Below, piece by piece: positions 55,390-64,000 of a stretch of 64,000 bases of DNA. Origin of the DNA: Schistocerca nitens (Eukaryota; Arthropoda; Insecta; Orthoptera; Acrididae); contig NC_064616.1 in the NCBI RefSeq assembly GCF_023898315.1, positions 531,669,102-531,733,101 on the forward strand, given 5' to 3'. Positions within the stretch are counted from its first letter, which is position 1, and the number at the start of each line of letters is the position of its first letter. The position numbers were made by a program, and so were the translations under genes. The notes beneath the pieces are model-generated. The model ran no database searches. It was not told the DNA's origin and was given only the letters and a program-made list of their open reading frames with translations.

Positions 55390-58125
55390 CCCCGCCTTTT
55401 TGACCTCTTCCATCTGCCATCTGCTGCATTCTCCAACTCTACCTCCCAACATCACATAAATCCCAGAATGCAAACAAACCCAAAACAATACTGTCAATTG
55501 ATCTAACAAAAATTTCAGCCCCGTAGAAATTTCAGTCCTATCCAAATGCCTCCCACACAGTTTCAGTAATACTGAACTTCTCAGAGACCTCTCCTTATCC
55601 TGACCCCTATTGCAACATTATTTTGCCAACAACCCTTATGACCAAAAGCAACAAAGCCATTGTTCCTCTCCAAATTCGTACCTCATTCAACTATGGCCCT
55701 CACTCACTCCCATCCAGTCACTTCCCCATTTTCTTCTGAGAATTCCTTATCTTCAACTTGGTCTCACCTTCTTTTCTTAGGTTCCTTTCCCAAAACACAA
55801 GCCTTTTGGCAGAGAAAAATGCAGCCAAGTACAGCCTTAAGGAATACACTGATCTGAACATCCTCTCTGCAGACTAAGTCTCCATCACTGTTGTAATGGT
55901 CAACAGAAGATGACTCCCAATTGCCTGACTCTTCCACCTACAAGCTCTATCAGAATAATTCCGTCCCAGAAGACCAGCATGAAAACCAATCCCCACTCAA
56001 ATTTTTTGGCTCATCCCAGAAACTCTCAATTGAATCTATCTCCCTCCTCACAATAGTTACATCCAACAAACCCACCAACTACATGCTTCCCAAAATGCAT
56101 AAACTGTAGCTGGCTACTATACTCAAACAGAAAAATTTCAACTCTTACTGACCAACACCTTCAACCCATTGCCCCAAGCACAGCTTCCCATACCAGACTC
56201 ACAAACGCAGAAATGACTTTGTCCACTGAAGGTTAAATTGTTTCAGTTGGTAGACCACATAATGTTCTTCTTCAAACTTCTTCATTATTCAACATTTTTA
56301 CCCCTCTGTTGGGGTCTTCAGGACCATTCAGATGTTCACAGTTGGCTTAGACATTGAATACTGCTGAAGAAATTTGAATAGGAACATGACATAGCATAAC
56401 AACACAGAAGTTTTTATCTTCTATGATGATGGCTAAAAAAGCCTACTTGTCAATGCTGATGCCACCTCCCTCCACAAAATTCCCCATGCCAGTGACATTT
56501 TCACAATCAAACACTACCTCTCCCAATCTCCTACTCACTCCAAATCCAGTGCTGTGTTCCTTACACACCTGAAAAACTACATGCTTCCCCACAGCTACTT
56601 CTTCTATGGAAAGATGTATAAATAAATTTGCAGGACAGCCAGCCATGGGTACCCACATGGCACCTCTTACACTAGCCTATTTATAGGTCTTCTAGAGGAA
56701 ATCTTTGTGGACCTCTAATATCCTTAACCCCTCATCTGGTTGAGGTTCAGTGACGATATCTTCATGATGTGGCCAAGGCCTATGACACTTTATCCTTCTT
56801 CCTTCTCAGCCCCAACACCCTCCTCCTATCCACTTCATGTTGGCCTCATCAGTCCATGTGCCTATGTTCTGGATGTTGATTTCTACAACCTTTATCCAAA
56901 TCAAGCCCACTAACCATTTTTATAGAAATTATCCCTTCAACTCTAAAAAATGTCTCCCATTTGGGCTGGCCACCCAGGGATAGCACATCTGCAGTGATGA
57001 GCTGAAGGTCTTGCTAAGGGCTACACAGGCTAGCATTACCCTTCATACTAGATACTCTGTGTCATATCCACACATGTCCCTAATCCACCTACCATCCCTA
57101 TGAAACATGTGAAAAAGAGCAGCTCCCTTCTTATCCACCTGGAAAGGAGCAGCTCCCTACTTGTCCAGTATCATCTCAGACTGGAACAATTCAGCTACAT
57201 CTTTTTCTAGTTCATTGACTATGTACTGTCAAGCTTGGAAATGAGGAACATCTTACCCACAATCCTTCCCATCTATCCCAAAGTGGTACTCTGGCATCCC
57301 AATCTAAGAAACATCCTCACCCATCTTTATGCCACACCCACTCCCAACCCCTTGTCACATGAGTCACACCCCTAGGAAGACCGAGGTGCAAGACTGATTC
57401 TATGCACACAACTAACAAATCCTATTCAAGTACCATCACGGACATATCCCACACTGTCAGAAGTGAGGCTATTGGTGACAGCAGTCACATTACATACCAA
57501 CTTTTGCACAGCCTTTTATGTGGGAATGATCCCCAATCAACTCTCCACCCGAATGTATGGTCACTGCAAAATTGTGACCAAGATCAGAACTGACAATAGA
57601 TCACCCACTGGCATAAAATGCAGCTGAGCACTACATGCTCAACTTCAGTGGCTGCTGCATGGCCAATACCAAATGTATTCTTATCCCCCCCCCTCCTCCC
57701 CCCCCTCCTCCCCCCCCCCCCCCCACCGCCCCACACACAAACCAGAATCTCTAAATTACAACACATCTTTGAGTACAACAATCTCCTTGGCCTCAGTCTC
57801 CACTAGCCCCTGTCCCTCACTCACCTCCACTTCACTTCTGTGGCCAAGACTTCCACTTCATACATTCTTCACTTGCACCTCTCCCCCGATCCACTCCTCC
57901 TCATTGTGTGCCACACACAACTCCCTCTGCCTGTGCTAGGGCTTATCACTGGCGTAACATTCGTATTCAATCTGCTTGCTACCTCTCCTTCATAGTCATC
58001 AGCTACCCTTACCTCCAACATTTCTTACTCCTGTCCATCTCCCTTCTCTGCCACACACCCCACCTGATACAACCACTCATCTCAGCCAAGCTGCTATGCT
58101 GGTGCAATGTGACTAAGACAATGTA
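55390..58125 (+). pseudogene. Penelope-like retroelement relic (RT plus GIY-YIG endonuclease)
   Basis: The plus strand is strikingly C-rich and decayed. RT pieces: YMLPKMHKL near 56080; AMGTHMAPL near 56645-56670, in the place of AGTAMGTHMAPLYAN; and FSDDIFMMWP at 56746-56775, in the place of RYMDDIF. The C-terminal part near 57505-57570 reads FYVGMIPNQLSTRMYGHCKI, matching the GIY-YIG pattern (YVG...R..GH) characteristic of Penelope-like elements. A poly-C tract is at 57684-57725. Stops are abundant. The family assignment rests on the RT plus GIY-YIG order and on recollection of orthopteran copies. Confidence 0.72.
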
Positions 58126-58137
58126 GCCATGTGTATA

Positions 58138-59392
58138 CCAGGTGTACATGTATGAAATGCAGATATTTTTGTCTAAAAAAATGTTAAATCCAGAAGAATG
58201 ATAAAATAATGCTTTATTCAAAGAATGCTCCATCATTTGTTGTACATTTTTCCAAACTTTTGGGCAATTTGTGAATACCACACCAGTAAAAATGTCCCCT
58301 TTGGCTGCAAACCATTGAGCGAGTCATTTTTCACAGCTTCATATGAATCAAATCAGTGCTCAGCAAGTGCATGACCTATCAATGCAGCCAAGTGGTAATT
58401 GGAAAGAGCCAAGAGTGGTGAGTAAGCCGCCTGGGGTAGAACTTGCCAGCTGAGTGCTTCCAACGTGCCGCGAACTGATTTTGCCGTATGTGAAGGAGCA
58501 TTGTCATGAGGAAAAATTACTTTGTGTTGCCTCTTTCAGTATAGTGGCCTTTTTTCAAGCAGCAAATGGTTCATTTTGGTCAATTGTTGATGGTAACATT
58601 TATTATTAACCATTTCCCCAGATTTTAACCACTCATACTAGACCACACCCTCTTGTCCCACCAAACACAGAGCATTGTCTTTCTGCCAAAGCGATTTGCT
58701 CTTATGGTTGATGTGGATGGTATGCCTTGGTCTACCCATGATTTTTTGCACTTGAGATTCTTAAAATAAATCCACTTTTCATCCCCTGTAACTATACAAT
58801 GCAAAAATGACTTCCTTTTGTACCGAGTGACCAAAATCTCACATGTAGTTTCACACTTTTCCATTTGCCTGTCGTTCAACTCATGTGGTACCTATCTATC
58901 GATCTTGAAGCCAATTGGAAATAGCTTGTTGACTAACACCCAATTGCTTGGTGAGTTGTTTTTGTGTTTGCAAATCATCTTCGTTCAACAATTCTTCCAG
59001 TTCCCACATCTTTGTATTTTTTTGCAGTTTTCCACTTACCTTGTCTGCAACATTTAAGTCACCATCTTTGAAATGCTGAAACCATTGTTCACACAAATCA
59101 TGTGATGGGGCATGTTCACCATAAGATTCTCAAAGTAAGCGTTGTGATTCAGCAGCAGTTTTCTTCTAATGAAAACAAAAAAATTTAGGCTGTCTGTGAG
59201 TGCTCTCTGTACAGTATAAATTTCAACATATTGAACACAACACTATGCACACACTTTTCCAATTTATCACTTGTGCATGTCTGATACTTGTTGATGACAC
59301 AAAAAATGGTGCAGTGTCAAATCTTTATAGTACAAACTGCACTGGTGCGACACCTGTTGTCTGAAATCCACATTTTGTACTTGCACACCTGG
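58138..59392 (-). mobile_element. Full-ended mariner element
   Basis: TA at 58136-58137 and 59393-59394. The inverted termini are CCAGGTGTACATGTATGAAA and (inverse) CCAGGTGTGCAAGTACAAAA, about 27 bp with several mismatches. At 1,255 bp it has the normal size of a mauritiana-type mariner. It adjoins the 3' side of the Penelope relic. Confidence 0.9.
58200..59175 (-). pseudogene. mariner transposase with lost third catalytic Asp
   Basis: The N-terminal HTH near 59130-58900 contains CEQWFQHFKDGDLNVADKVS, LLNEDDLQTQKQLTKQLGVS and QQAISNWL. The catalytic part near 58880-58630 has CIVTGDEKWIYFKN (first Asp), KKSWVDQGIPSTST and RFGRKTMLCVWWD. In another frame, IFPHDNAPSHTA (second Asp) leads to AYSPLLALSNYHLA, where the normal SPDLAPSDYHLF has lost its catalytic Asp (now Asn). 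The spacing of 34 residues is kept. The C-terminus FTNCPKVWKNVQQMMEHSLN is near 58265. Frameshifts and the D-to-N change make it inactive. Confidence 0.85.
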
Positions 59393-59394
59393 TA

Positions 59395-59640
59395 TAAATA
59401 TTCTGTAATAGTTAAATCTGGAGAAGAACATAGTCTAGAAGCTTAGCAGTGTTTATGGTCTTGTTTATTTGCCTGTCAACCATTCAATGTCTTGGCTATA
59501 CAGTGAGTTGTCACCTTTACTCCTTCCATTATTTATTAGTATCCATTGTATTTACTGTTTTTCTCTGTGTAACGAACACCTGAAATTTGTCCTCACATTA
59601 AAATTTGTTTAAATTAAAACTATATGCTAACAAAGACATT
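59395..59640. other. ClC intron 2, 3' end
   Basis: AT-rich. Ends in a weak polypyrimidine stretch and CACACAG acceptor at 59647-59653. Confidence 0.6.
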
Positions 59641-59653
59641 TGATTTCACACAG

Positions 59654-59810
59654 GGTCCTTTTGTACATATAGCAAGTATTACTGCTCAGCTGTTATCGAA
59701 GCTGGTGACATCGTTCCAGGGTATTTATGAAAATGAATCACGCAACTGTGAGATGTTGGCAGCAGCTTGTGCTGTTGGTGTTGCTAGCTGTTTTGCTGCC
59801 CCCATTGGTG
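59654..59810 (+). CDS. ClC-a: ClC-type chloride channel, internal coding exon (third in window)
   Basis: Preceded by TTTCACACAG and followed by GTAAGTTC. It has 52 codons plus one base (phase 0 in, phase 1 out). It starts GPFVHIAS, completing the GKEGPFVH filter motif whose GKE half lies 15.6 kb upstream. It continues through [19 protein letters not shown] and the small-residue helix [17 protein letters not shown]. The following exon (expected to begin near VLFSIE) is not in the 4.2 kb left on the right; that stretch is occupied mostly by an antisense LINE. No stop or frameshift is seen in any of the three exons, and third-position changes dominate relative to the remembered family, so the gene looks functional. 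Confidence 0.95.
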
Positions 59811-60955
59811 GTAAGTTCTCAGAAATGACTCATAAATTATGTGTCTAATAACAGAAGTCTGTATAAAACTGTGAAAAGTGGGAAATATTCTTTGCAAAAT
59901 GCTCCCATTCTAATTACAGATGATATAATAAATGATGATCAGAGCATGCAGAATTACTAGTCTGCATAACCATCCAGATTCCCTTGCTTGTGGAATCATC
60001 TTACTCTGGAACCACTGTTCAACACTTTAAGAAAATAACTGGTGAATACAAAAGCTCATGTGTGCTGAATTTTTTCAGTTTGCTTGTTTGTTGCTCACTG
60101 CTTCGTATCTGTGATGCATGAGGAATTTCCTTTCCTGCCAAGTGTAGATATTTGACTTGACCTTCATTTGTTCTCTGTTCTTAGCATGTAATATTAGTCT
60201 GTTATGCACTTTTTCAACTATATTTGGAGAAGAATACTCTGTATCCATATACTCTGTAGTAACACTCTGGGAGTTGTTCGTGATGGTATACTCTCTGAGA
60301 AACACTGAGTCCAAGATGATAAAACAGTATTGAAAACAAGAAATTTTGTTCCCTCCATTATAGAAAATTCAGTTGGTAACATTTGATTCTTCATTACATT
60401 TCCAAAGTACTTCTATTTCGTACATTTTGGCATTTGGCAGATATGGATGTAATTTGCATTTTAGCTAAGTAGCTGGTATTGTTGGGGTTCATGTTCTTTT
60501 TACTATTGTTGTTGTGTGTTAGTGCTTTTCATCAAAGCATATGTACTTTGAATTGTTTATGTGTTCTTCATTTGAAGAGTAGTGAGAACATAATCCATAG
60601 ATAAAGTAAATTTCTACTGTGATAACCTACAAACAACATTTTAAACAGATAATGTGACAGATCGTTAATCATTGATTTTGTGCACATGTTAGTTCCTTGC
60701 CTTTACTGATACTTTATTTCACTTGCAAATACTATTGTAAAGTCAGAGCTATGAATTGAATATTTTGAAATATTTTTATACAATACCTGCTTCTTCTCAT
60801 ATGTTAAAATTGAGCCTCTCTTTCTTCACAAGAAGAACTCTTCCCCATCTCTATCACTGTTTATCTGCAGTTATTCCATTTTTTCTCTGTTCCATTTAGA
60901 TGTTTCCTGAATTATTTTGTACTTGCATCCTAATATTTTTGAATATATTTACTTA
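59811..60955. other. Start of next ClC intron, unassigned
   Basis: AT-rich. No repeats or coding recognised. Confidence 0.45.
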
Positions 60956-60958
60956 TTT

Positions 60959-63900
60959 ACTACTACTACTACTACTACTACGTGATCAGGCCCAGTGGAC
61001 CGCACGCATCTACAAGTTTCCTCCTCCACTGTATTCTGCCCATTGCTGCTATCCGCCATTCGTCCACATCTATTGACATTTGTTTTAAATCTTCATGGAG
61101 TCCATCCCTCCAACGCTTCTTGGGTCTCCCTGGTGGTCTCTTTCCTGTAGGTGTGAAATCCAGGAGCTTCCGAGGCCATCTGTGATCCTCCATCCGGGCC
61201 ACATGGCCAGCCCACTGCATTCGTTTGGCTTTGACAGCTCCTGCTATGTTGGGCTGCTGGTATAGTTCCTCAAGCTCTTGGTTGTATCTGATCCTCCATT
61301 GCCCTGTATCTACATCCAGAACCGGACCGAAGATCTTCCGAAGCACTTTTCTCTCAAAGACAAGGAGCTTATGGAAGTCCTGTTTCCGGATACTCCATGT
61401 CTCACAGCCATATAGAACAACAGGCTGGATCAGGGTTTTGTACAGTCGAATCTTGAACTGTCTGGAGAGAGATTTGGACCAAAGCAGTTGTGCTAGGCTG
61501 TGGTAAGATCGGTTTCCTGCTTGTATTCTGGCATTGATCTCTGCTTCACATGACGAGTTCTCAGTGAAAAGTGCCCCTAGGTATTTGAATTCTTGCACTC
61601 TCTTGTAGGAATGGTCCCAAACCTGCAGTGATTGTAGATGATCAGCAGTCTGACAATGACCACGCGTCATAACGAGGTACTCTGTCTTAGCTTCGTTTAT
61701 GTTTAGCCCAAATATGCTGGCAGCCTCCTTTAGTGCTTTGGTCATTTGCTCCAACTCCTCTTCCGATCTAGAGAGTAAACAGATGTCGTCTGCATAGGCT
61801 AAGTATGCCAGTCTCTTTCCTTCGATTTCAATCCCTTCGTTCTCTTGGAAGGTCTCGCGTATGATCTTCTCGAGGGCAAAGTTGAACAGGATAGGGGACA
61901 ACCCATCTCCTTGCCTGAGTCCTGTCACAATTTCAAATTCCTCAGTTATGCGATTTCCCATCTTCACCTTTGCATGTGTCTCGTTCAGACAGATCTTTAT
62001 CAGATTGATGAGTTTCTCTGCTATGCCAAACTCCCTTAAACAGTTGAGCAGGCTCTTACGATGTATGCAATCATAGACCTTCTTAAAATCAACGAATAAA
62101 ATATGCAAATCTTTGCCATATTCACCCAGTTTCTCAGTGAGCTGCTGGAGACTGAAGATGTGATCTACTGTTGACCGTCCTTGCCGGAAACCTCCCTGGT
62201 ACTCCCCAATCACCGATTCTGCCACTGGCTGAATTCTATGTATGAGGCAATTGGACAGGATCTTATAGCAGACGTTAAGCAGGGTGATTCCTTGATAGTT
62301 GTCACATTCCAGTTTGTTGCCCTTCTTATGTATTGGACAAATCAGAGCTGTTTTCCATTCTCCTGGTAGTTCTTCTTTGGTCCATATTGCCTGTATCAGT
62401 CGGTGTATTTTTTCTGCAAGTTTCTCTCCTCCTGCCAGGATCATTTCAGCCTGTATTCCATCTTGACCTGGACTCTTATTCTGTTTAAGGTGTCTGATTC
62501 TGGTTTTTATCTCATCCAGGGTAGGTGGGGGATAGTCTGCATTGGCTGTAATTGGGTACTGGAAATCAAACTGTAGTTCGGGTTCATCACAATTTAGCAG
62601 CTGTCGAAAGTACTCTTTCCATCTCTCAGCTATGTCCCTATCGTTCGTCAGGATCTTATCACGGGAATCTTTGACAAATTTCTGCTTGGCCTGGTGACCT
62701 TTGCAGAGGTACTTCACCCTCAGAAACATTTCCCTCGTCTTTTGTCCTCTGAAGTCTGTTTCTACTTCAGTGATGATATTCCTTATGTATTTCCTCTTTG
62801 CTCTTCTCAGAATTGCTTGTGTAGTCTTTCGGACCTCCTCAAATTGTGCTTTGGCCTGTGTCAGATTTGTCCCCTTCAGCCATTTGTTCCTGGCTTCCTT
62901 TCTCCTTTCCAGGGCATCTGCACATTCCTTTCCAAACCAGATCTTCTTGCCCACTGGGTTTCCCATGAGTGTTTCCTTTGCTGTATCCCTAACTGAGCTC
63001 TGGATGTTTCCCCACATAAGTTCGAGGTCCTGATTCGCGTCCACTTCACTGAGTGCTTCAAAGCGGTTACTAAGTTGCAACTGGTATCTGGTCTTCGTTG
63101 CCTCATCTTTTAGTTTCTCCACATGGTACCTTTCCACTCTTTTTGACTTAGGCCCCGTTCTTCCTTTACACTGTATGTTTAAATGGCCTCTGACCAGGAA
63201 ATGATCACTCCCACCTTCGGCTGTCTTAACGTCTAACACCCATCTCTTGGCTCTGAGATCAATGGCAACATGGTCTATTTGATTTACAGTTCTCCCATCT
63301 GGTGATACCCAGGTTCCTTTATGTACGTTTTTCCGCTGGAAGTTTGTGCTGGAGATGAACAACCCTAATGATGTAGCGAAGCTGATGAACCTAACTCCAT
63401 TGTCATTGCTTAGGTTGTGTAGACTGTGCCTACCTGTTGTGTCTTGGAATATTTGTTCTTTCCCAACCTTGGCATTCATATCACCAAGGAGGATCCTCAG
63501 GTGACCATTTGGTATAGCGTCCATCACTGCCTCTAGCTGTGCATAGAACTCGTCTTTCACTTCACATTCGCTCTCCTCCATGGGAGCATGACAGTTCACA
63601 AAAGTCGCCTTAATATGCTTTACTTCCAGTGTTAGAACAGATATTCGTGGGTTGACTGAAACGAATTCTGAAACATTAGTGGCCAACGTCTTACTGAAGC
63701 AGAAACCAGTGCCAAACAGATGACCTCGTTCACTGGCTCCATACAGAATTGTACAGTTTTCAACATCAATGCTCCCAGCATCGTCCCACCGGATTTCTTG
63801 CAGTGCAACTAGGTCTAGTTCGTACCTCTGAATTTCCTTGACCACACTGATTGCAGCTCCTGTCTTGTACAGACTCCTTACATTCCACGTTCCAAATCGT

Positions 63901-64000
63901 ATACCGTTTCTTTGCCATTGACATCGTCTATTTTTGTCAGTAATGTTCCGAGGCTTACTTGTAGTCTTGAAAGCATGTTTAATTTTTTACGGAGAGAGGG
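60959..64000 (-). mobile_element. RTE-like LINE, nearly intact, 5' end outside window
   Basis: The endonuclease-RT frame is open across the region. The 3' end is immediately followed by a (TAG)n tail (inverse of TACTACTACTACTACTACTA at 60959), a microsatellite tail as in RTE-type LINEs. It lies antisense within a ClC intron, about 1.1 kb after the third exon. The 5' end and any TSD are beyond or unresolved. Confidence 0.9.
60978..63986 (-). CDS. LINE ORF2: APE endonuclease-reverse transcriptase, open for ~1,000 codons
   Basis: The frame is open from just after a TAA at 63987-63989 to the stop at 60978. No ATG precedes the conserved endonuclease start GIRFGTWNVRSLYKTGAAIS (about 63910-63850), and the first in-frame Met is about 100 residues further in, so the true start is unclear. 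APE-type endonuclease motifs: TWNVRSL, LQEIRW (catalytic Glu), LLGDMNAKVG, NQIDHVAID and GGSDHFLV (catalytic His). RT motifs: PIHKKGNKLECDNYQGITLL, GGFRQGRSTVDH, FVDFKKVYDC, GLRQGDGLSPILFNFALE, and YLAYADDICLLS with the catalytic YADD at 61784-61795. C-terminal: YGCETWSIRKQD, MQWAGHVARMED and GRPKKRWRDG. No stop or frameshift seen; the most recently active-looking element here. Confidence 0.93.
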   Translation of the reverse strand, partial: KIKHAFKTTSKPRNITDKNRRCQWQRNGIRFGTWNVRSLYKTGAAISVVKEIQRYELDLVALQEIRWDDAGSIDVENCTILYGASERGHLFGTGFCFSKTLATNVSEFVSVNPRISVLTLEVKHIKATFVNCHAPMEESECEVKDEFYAQLEAVMDAIPNGHLRILLGDMNAKVGKEQIFQDTTGRHSLHNLSNDNGVRFISFATSLGLFISSTNFQRKNVHKGTWVSPDGRTVNQIDHVAIDLRAKRWVLDVKTAEGGSDHFLVRGHLNIQCKGRTGPKSKRVERYHVEKLKDEATKTRYQLQLSNRFEALSEVDANQDLELMWGNIQSSVRDTAKETLMGNPVGKKIWFGKECADALERRKEARNKWLKGTNLTQAKAQFEEVRKTTQAILRRAKRKYIRNIITEVETDFRGQKTREMFLRVKYLCKGHQAKQKFVKDSRDKILTNDRDIAERWKEYFRQLLNCDEPELQFDFQYPITANADYPPPTLDEIKTRIRHLKQNKSPGQDGIQAEMILAGGEKLAEKIHRLIQAIWTKEELPGEWKTALICPIHKKGNKLECDNYQGITLLNVCYKILSNCLIHRIQPVAESVIGEYQGGFRQGRSTVDHIFSLQQLTEKLGEYGKDLHILFVDFKKVYDCIHRKSLLNCLREFGIAEKLINLIKICLNETHAKVKMGNRITEEFEIVTGLRQGDGLSPILFNFALEKIIRETFQENEGIEIEGKRLAYLAYADDICLLSRSEEELEQMTKALKEAASIFGLNINEAKTEYLVMTRGHCQTADHLQSLQVWDHSYKRVQEFKYLGALFTENSSCEAEINARIQAGNRSYHSLAQLLWSKSLSRQFKIRLYKTLIQPVVLYGCETWSIRKQDFHKLLVFERKVLRKIFGPVLDVDTGQWRIRYNQELEELYQQPNIAGAVKAKRMQWAGHVARMEDHRWPRKLLDFTPTGKRPPGRPKKRWRDGLHEDLKQMSIDVDEWRIAAMGRIQWRRKLVDACGPLGLIT

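Noticed and set aside
57584-57781. Glycine/arginine-rich small protein on the minus strand
   Set aside because: It is the translation of a poly-C/poly-G tract inside the Penelope relic.
1-64000. A bacterial-type operon, defence island or toxin-antitoxin system
   Set aside because: Introns with consensus splice sites, SINEs, LINEs and eukaryotic DNA transposons throughout; no clustered co-directional genes.

Overview
The window is intronic DNA of a large-genome insect. The host gene on the plus strand is a ClC-type chloride channel, closest in my recollection to insect ClC-a / vertebrate ClC-2. Three consecutive coding exons are visible: 22080-22208, 43897-44030 and 59654-59810. All have canonical AG/GT borders, and their phases match (1, 0, 1), so they join in frame. 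The introns between them are about 21.7 kb and 15.6 kb, and the upstream intron exceeds 22 kb. The repeat families, especially the tRNA-headed SINEs and the abundant Tc1/mariner elements, resemble what I remember from grasshoppers (Orthoptera, Schistocerca-like). The species assignment is inference; the host gene is firm.

Almost everything else recognisable is transposable-element sequence of many kinds and ages. From left to right: a piggyBac element (1-2240); a LINE relic and a Tc1 relic (3.0-4.8 kb); a CAGGGTG-ended MITE with a SINE inside it (5.6-6.2 kb); tRNA-like fold-back retroposons (6.3 and 8.7 kb); a MULE/FLYWCH transposase relic (8.2-11.9 kb) split by a Tc1 element that itself carries a DD41D-type element; an internally deleted mariner (12.4-13.1 kb); a LINE 3' relic (13.2-14.0 kb); an ancient diverged tandem repeat (16.0-16.9 kb); a SINE with a different tRNA head (17.6 kb); and a mariner relic (19.1-19.8 kb).

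Intron 1 (22.2-43.9 kb) holds Tc1 relics, a Tc1 element one stop codon from an open transposase (25160-26581), several RT relics of one LINE family, a hairpin retroposon flanked by a 14-bp duplication (28.3-28.8 kb), a hAT relic, a complete-ended piggyBac with 16-bp terminal repeats flanked by TTAG (33325-36199), a DD41D element with terminal inverted repeats over 400 bp long (37777-39657), and a two-exon transposase-like relic of an uncharacterised family (41.0-42.9 kb). Intron 2 (44.0-59.7 kb) holds an env-bearing Ty3/gypsy (errantivirus-like) relic, a full-ended Tc1, a LINE RT, a Penelope-like element and a full-ended mariner with a lost catalytic residue. The next intron carries an RTE-like LINE whose endonuclease-reverse transcriptase frame is open for about 1,000 codons.

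I found no bacterial-type operon, CRISPR array, defence system or convincing free-standing RNA gene. The interest lies in how elements were built and nested: fold-back SINEs with target duplications, a tRNA-head swap, inverted repeats that include coding sequence, and a TTAG-flanked piggyBac. All boundaries were read by eye without alignment or database search.
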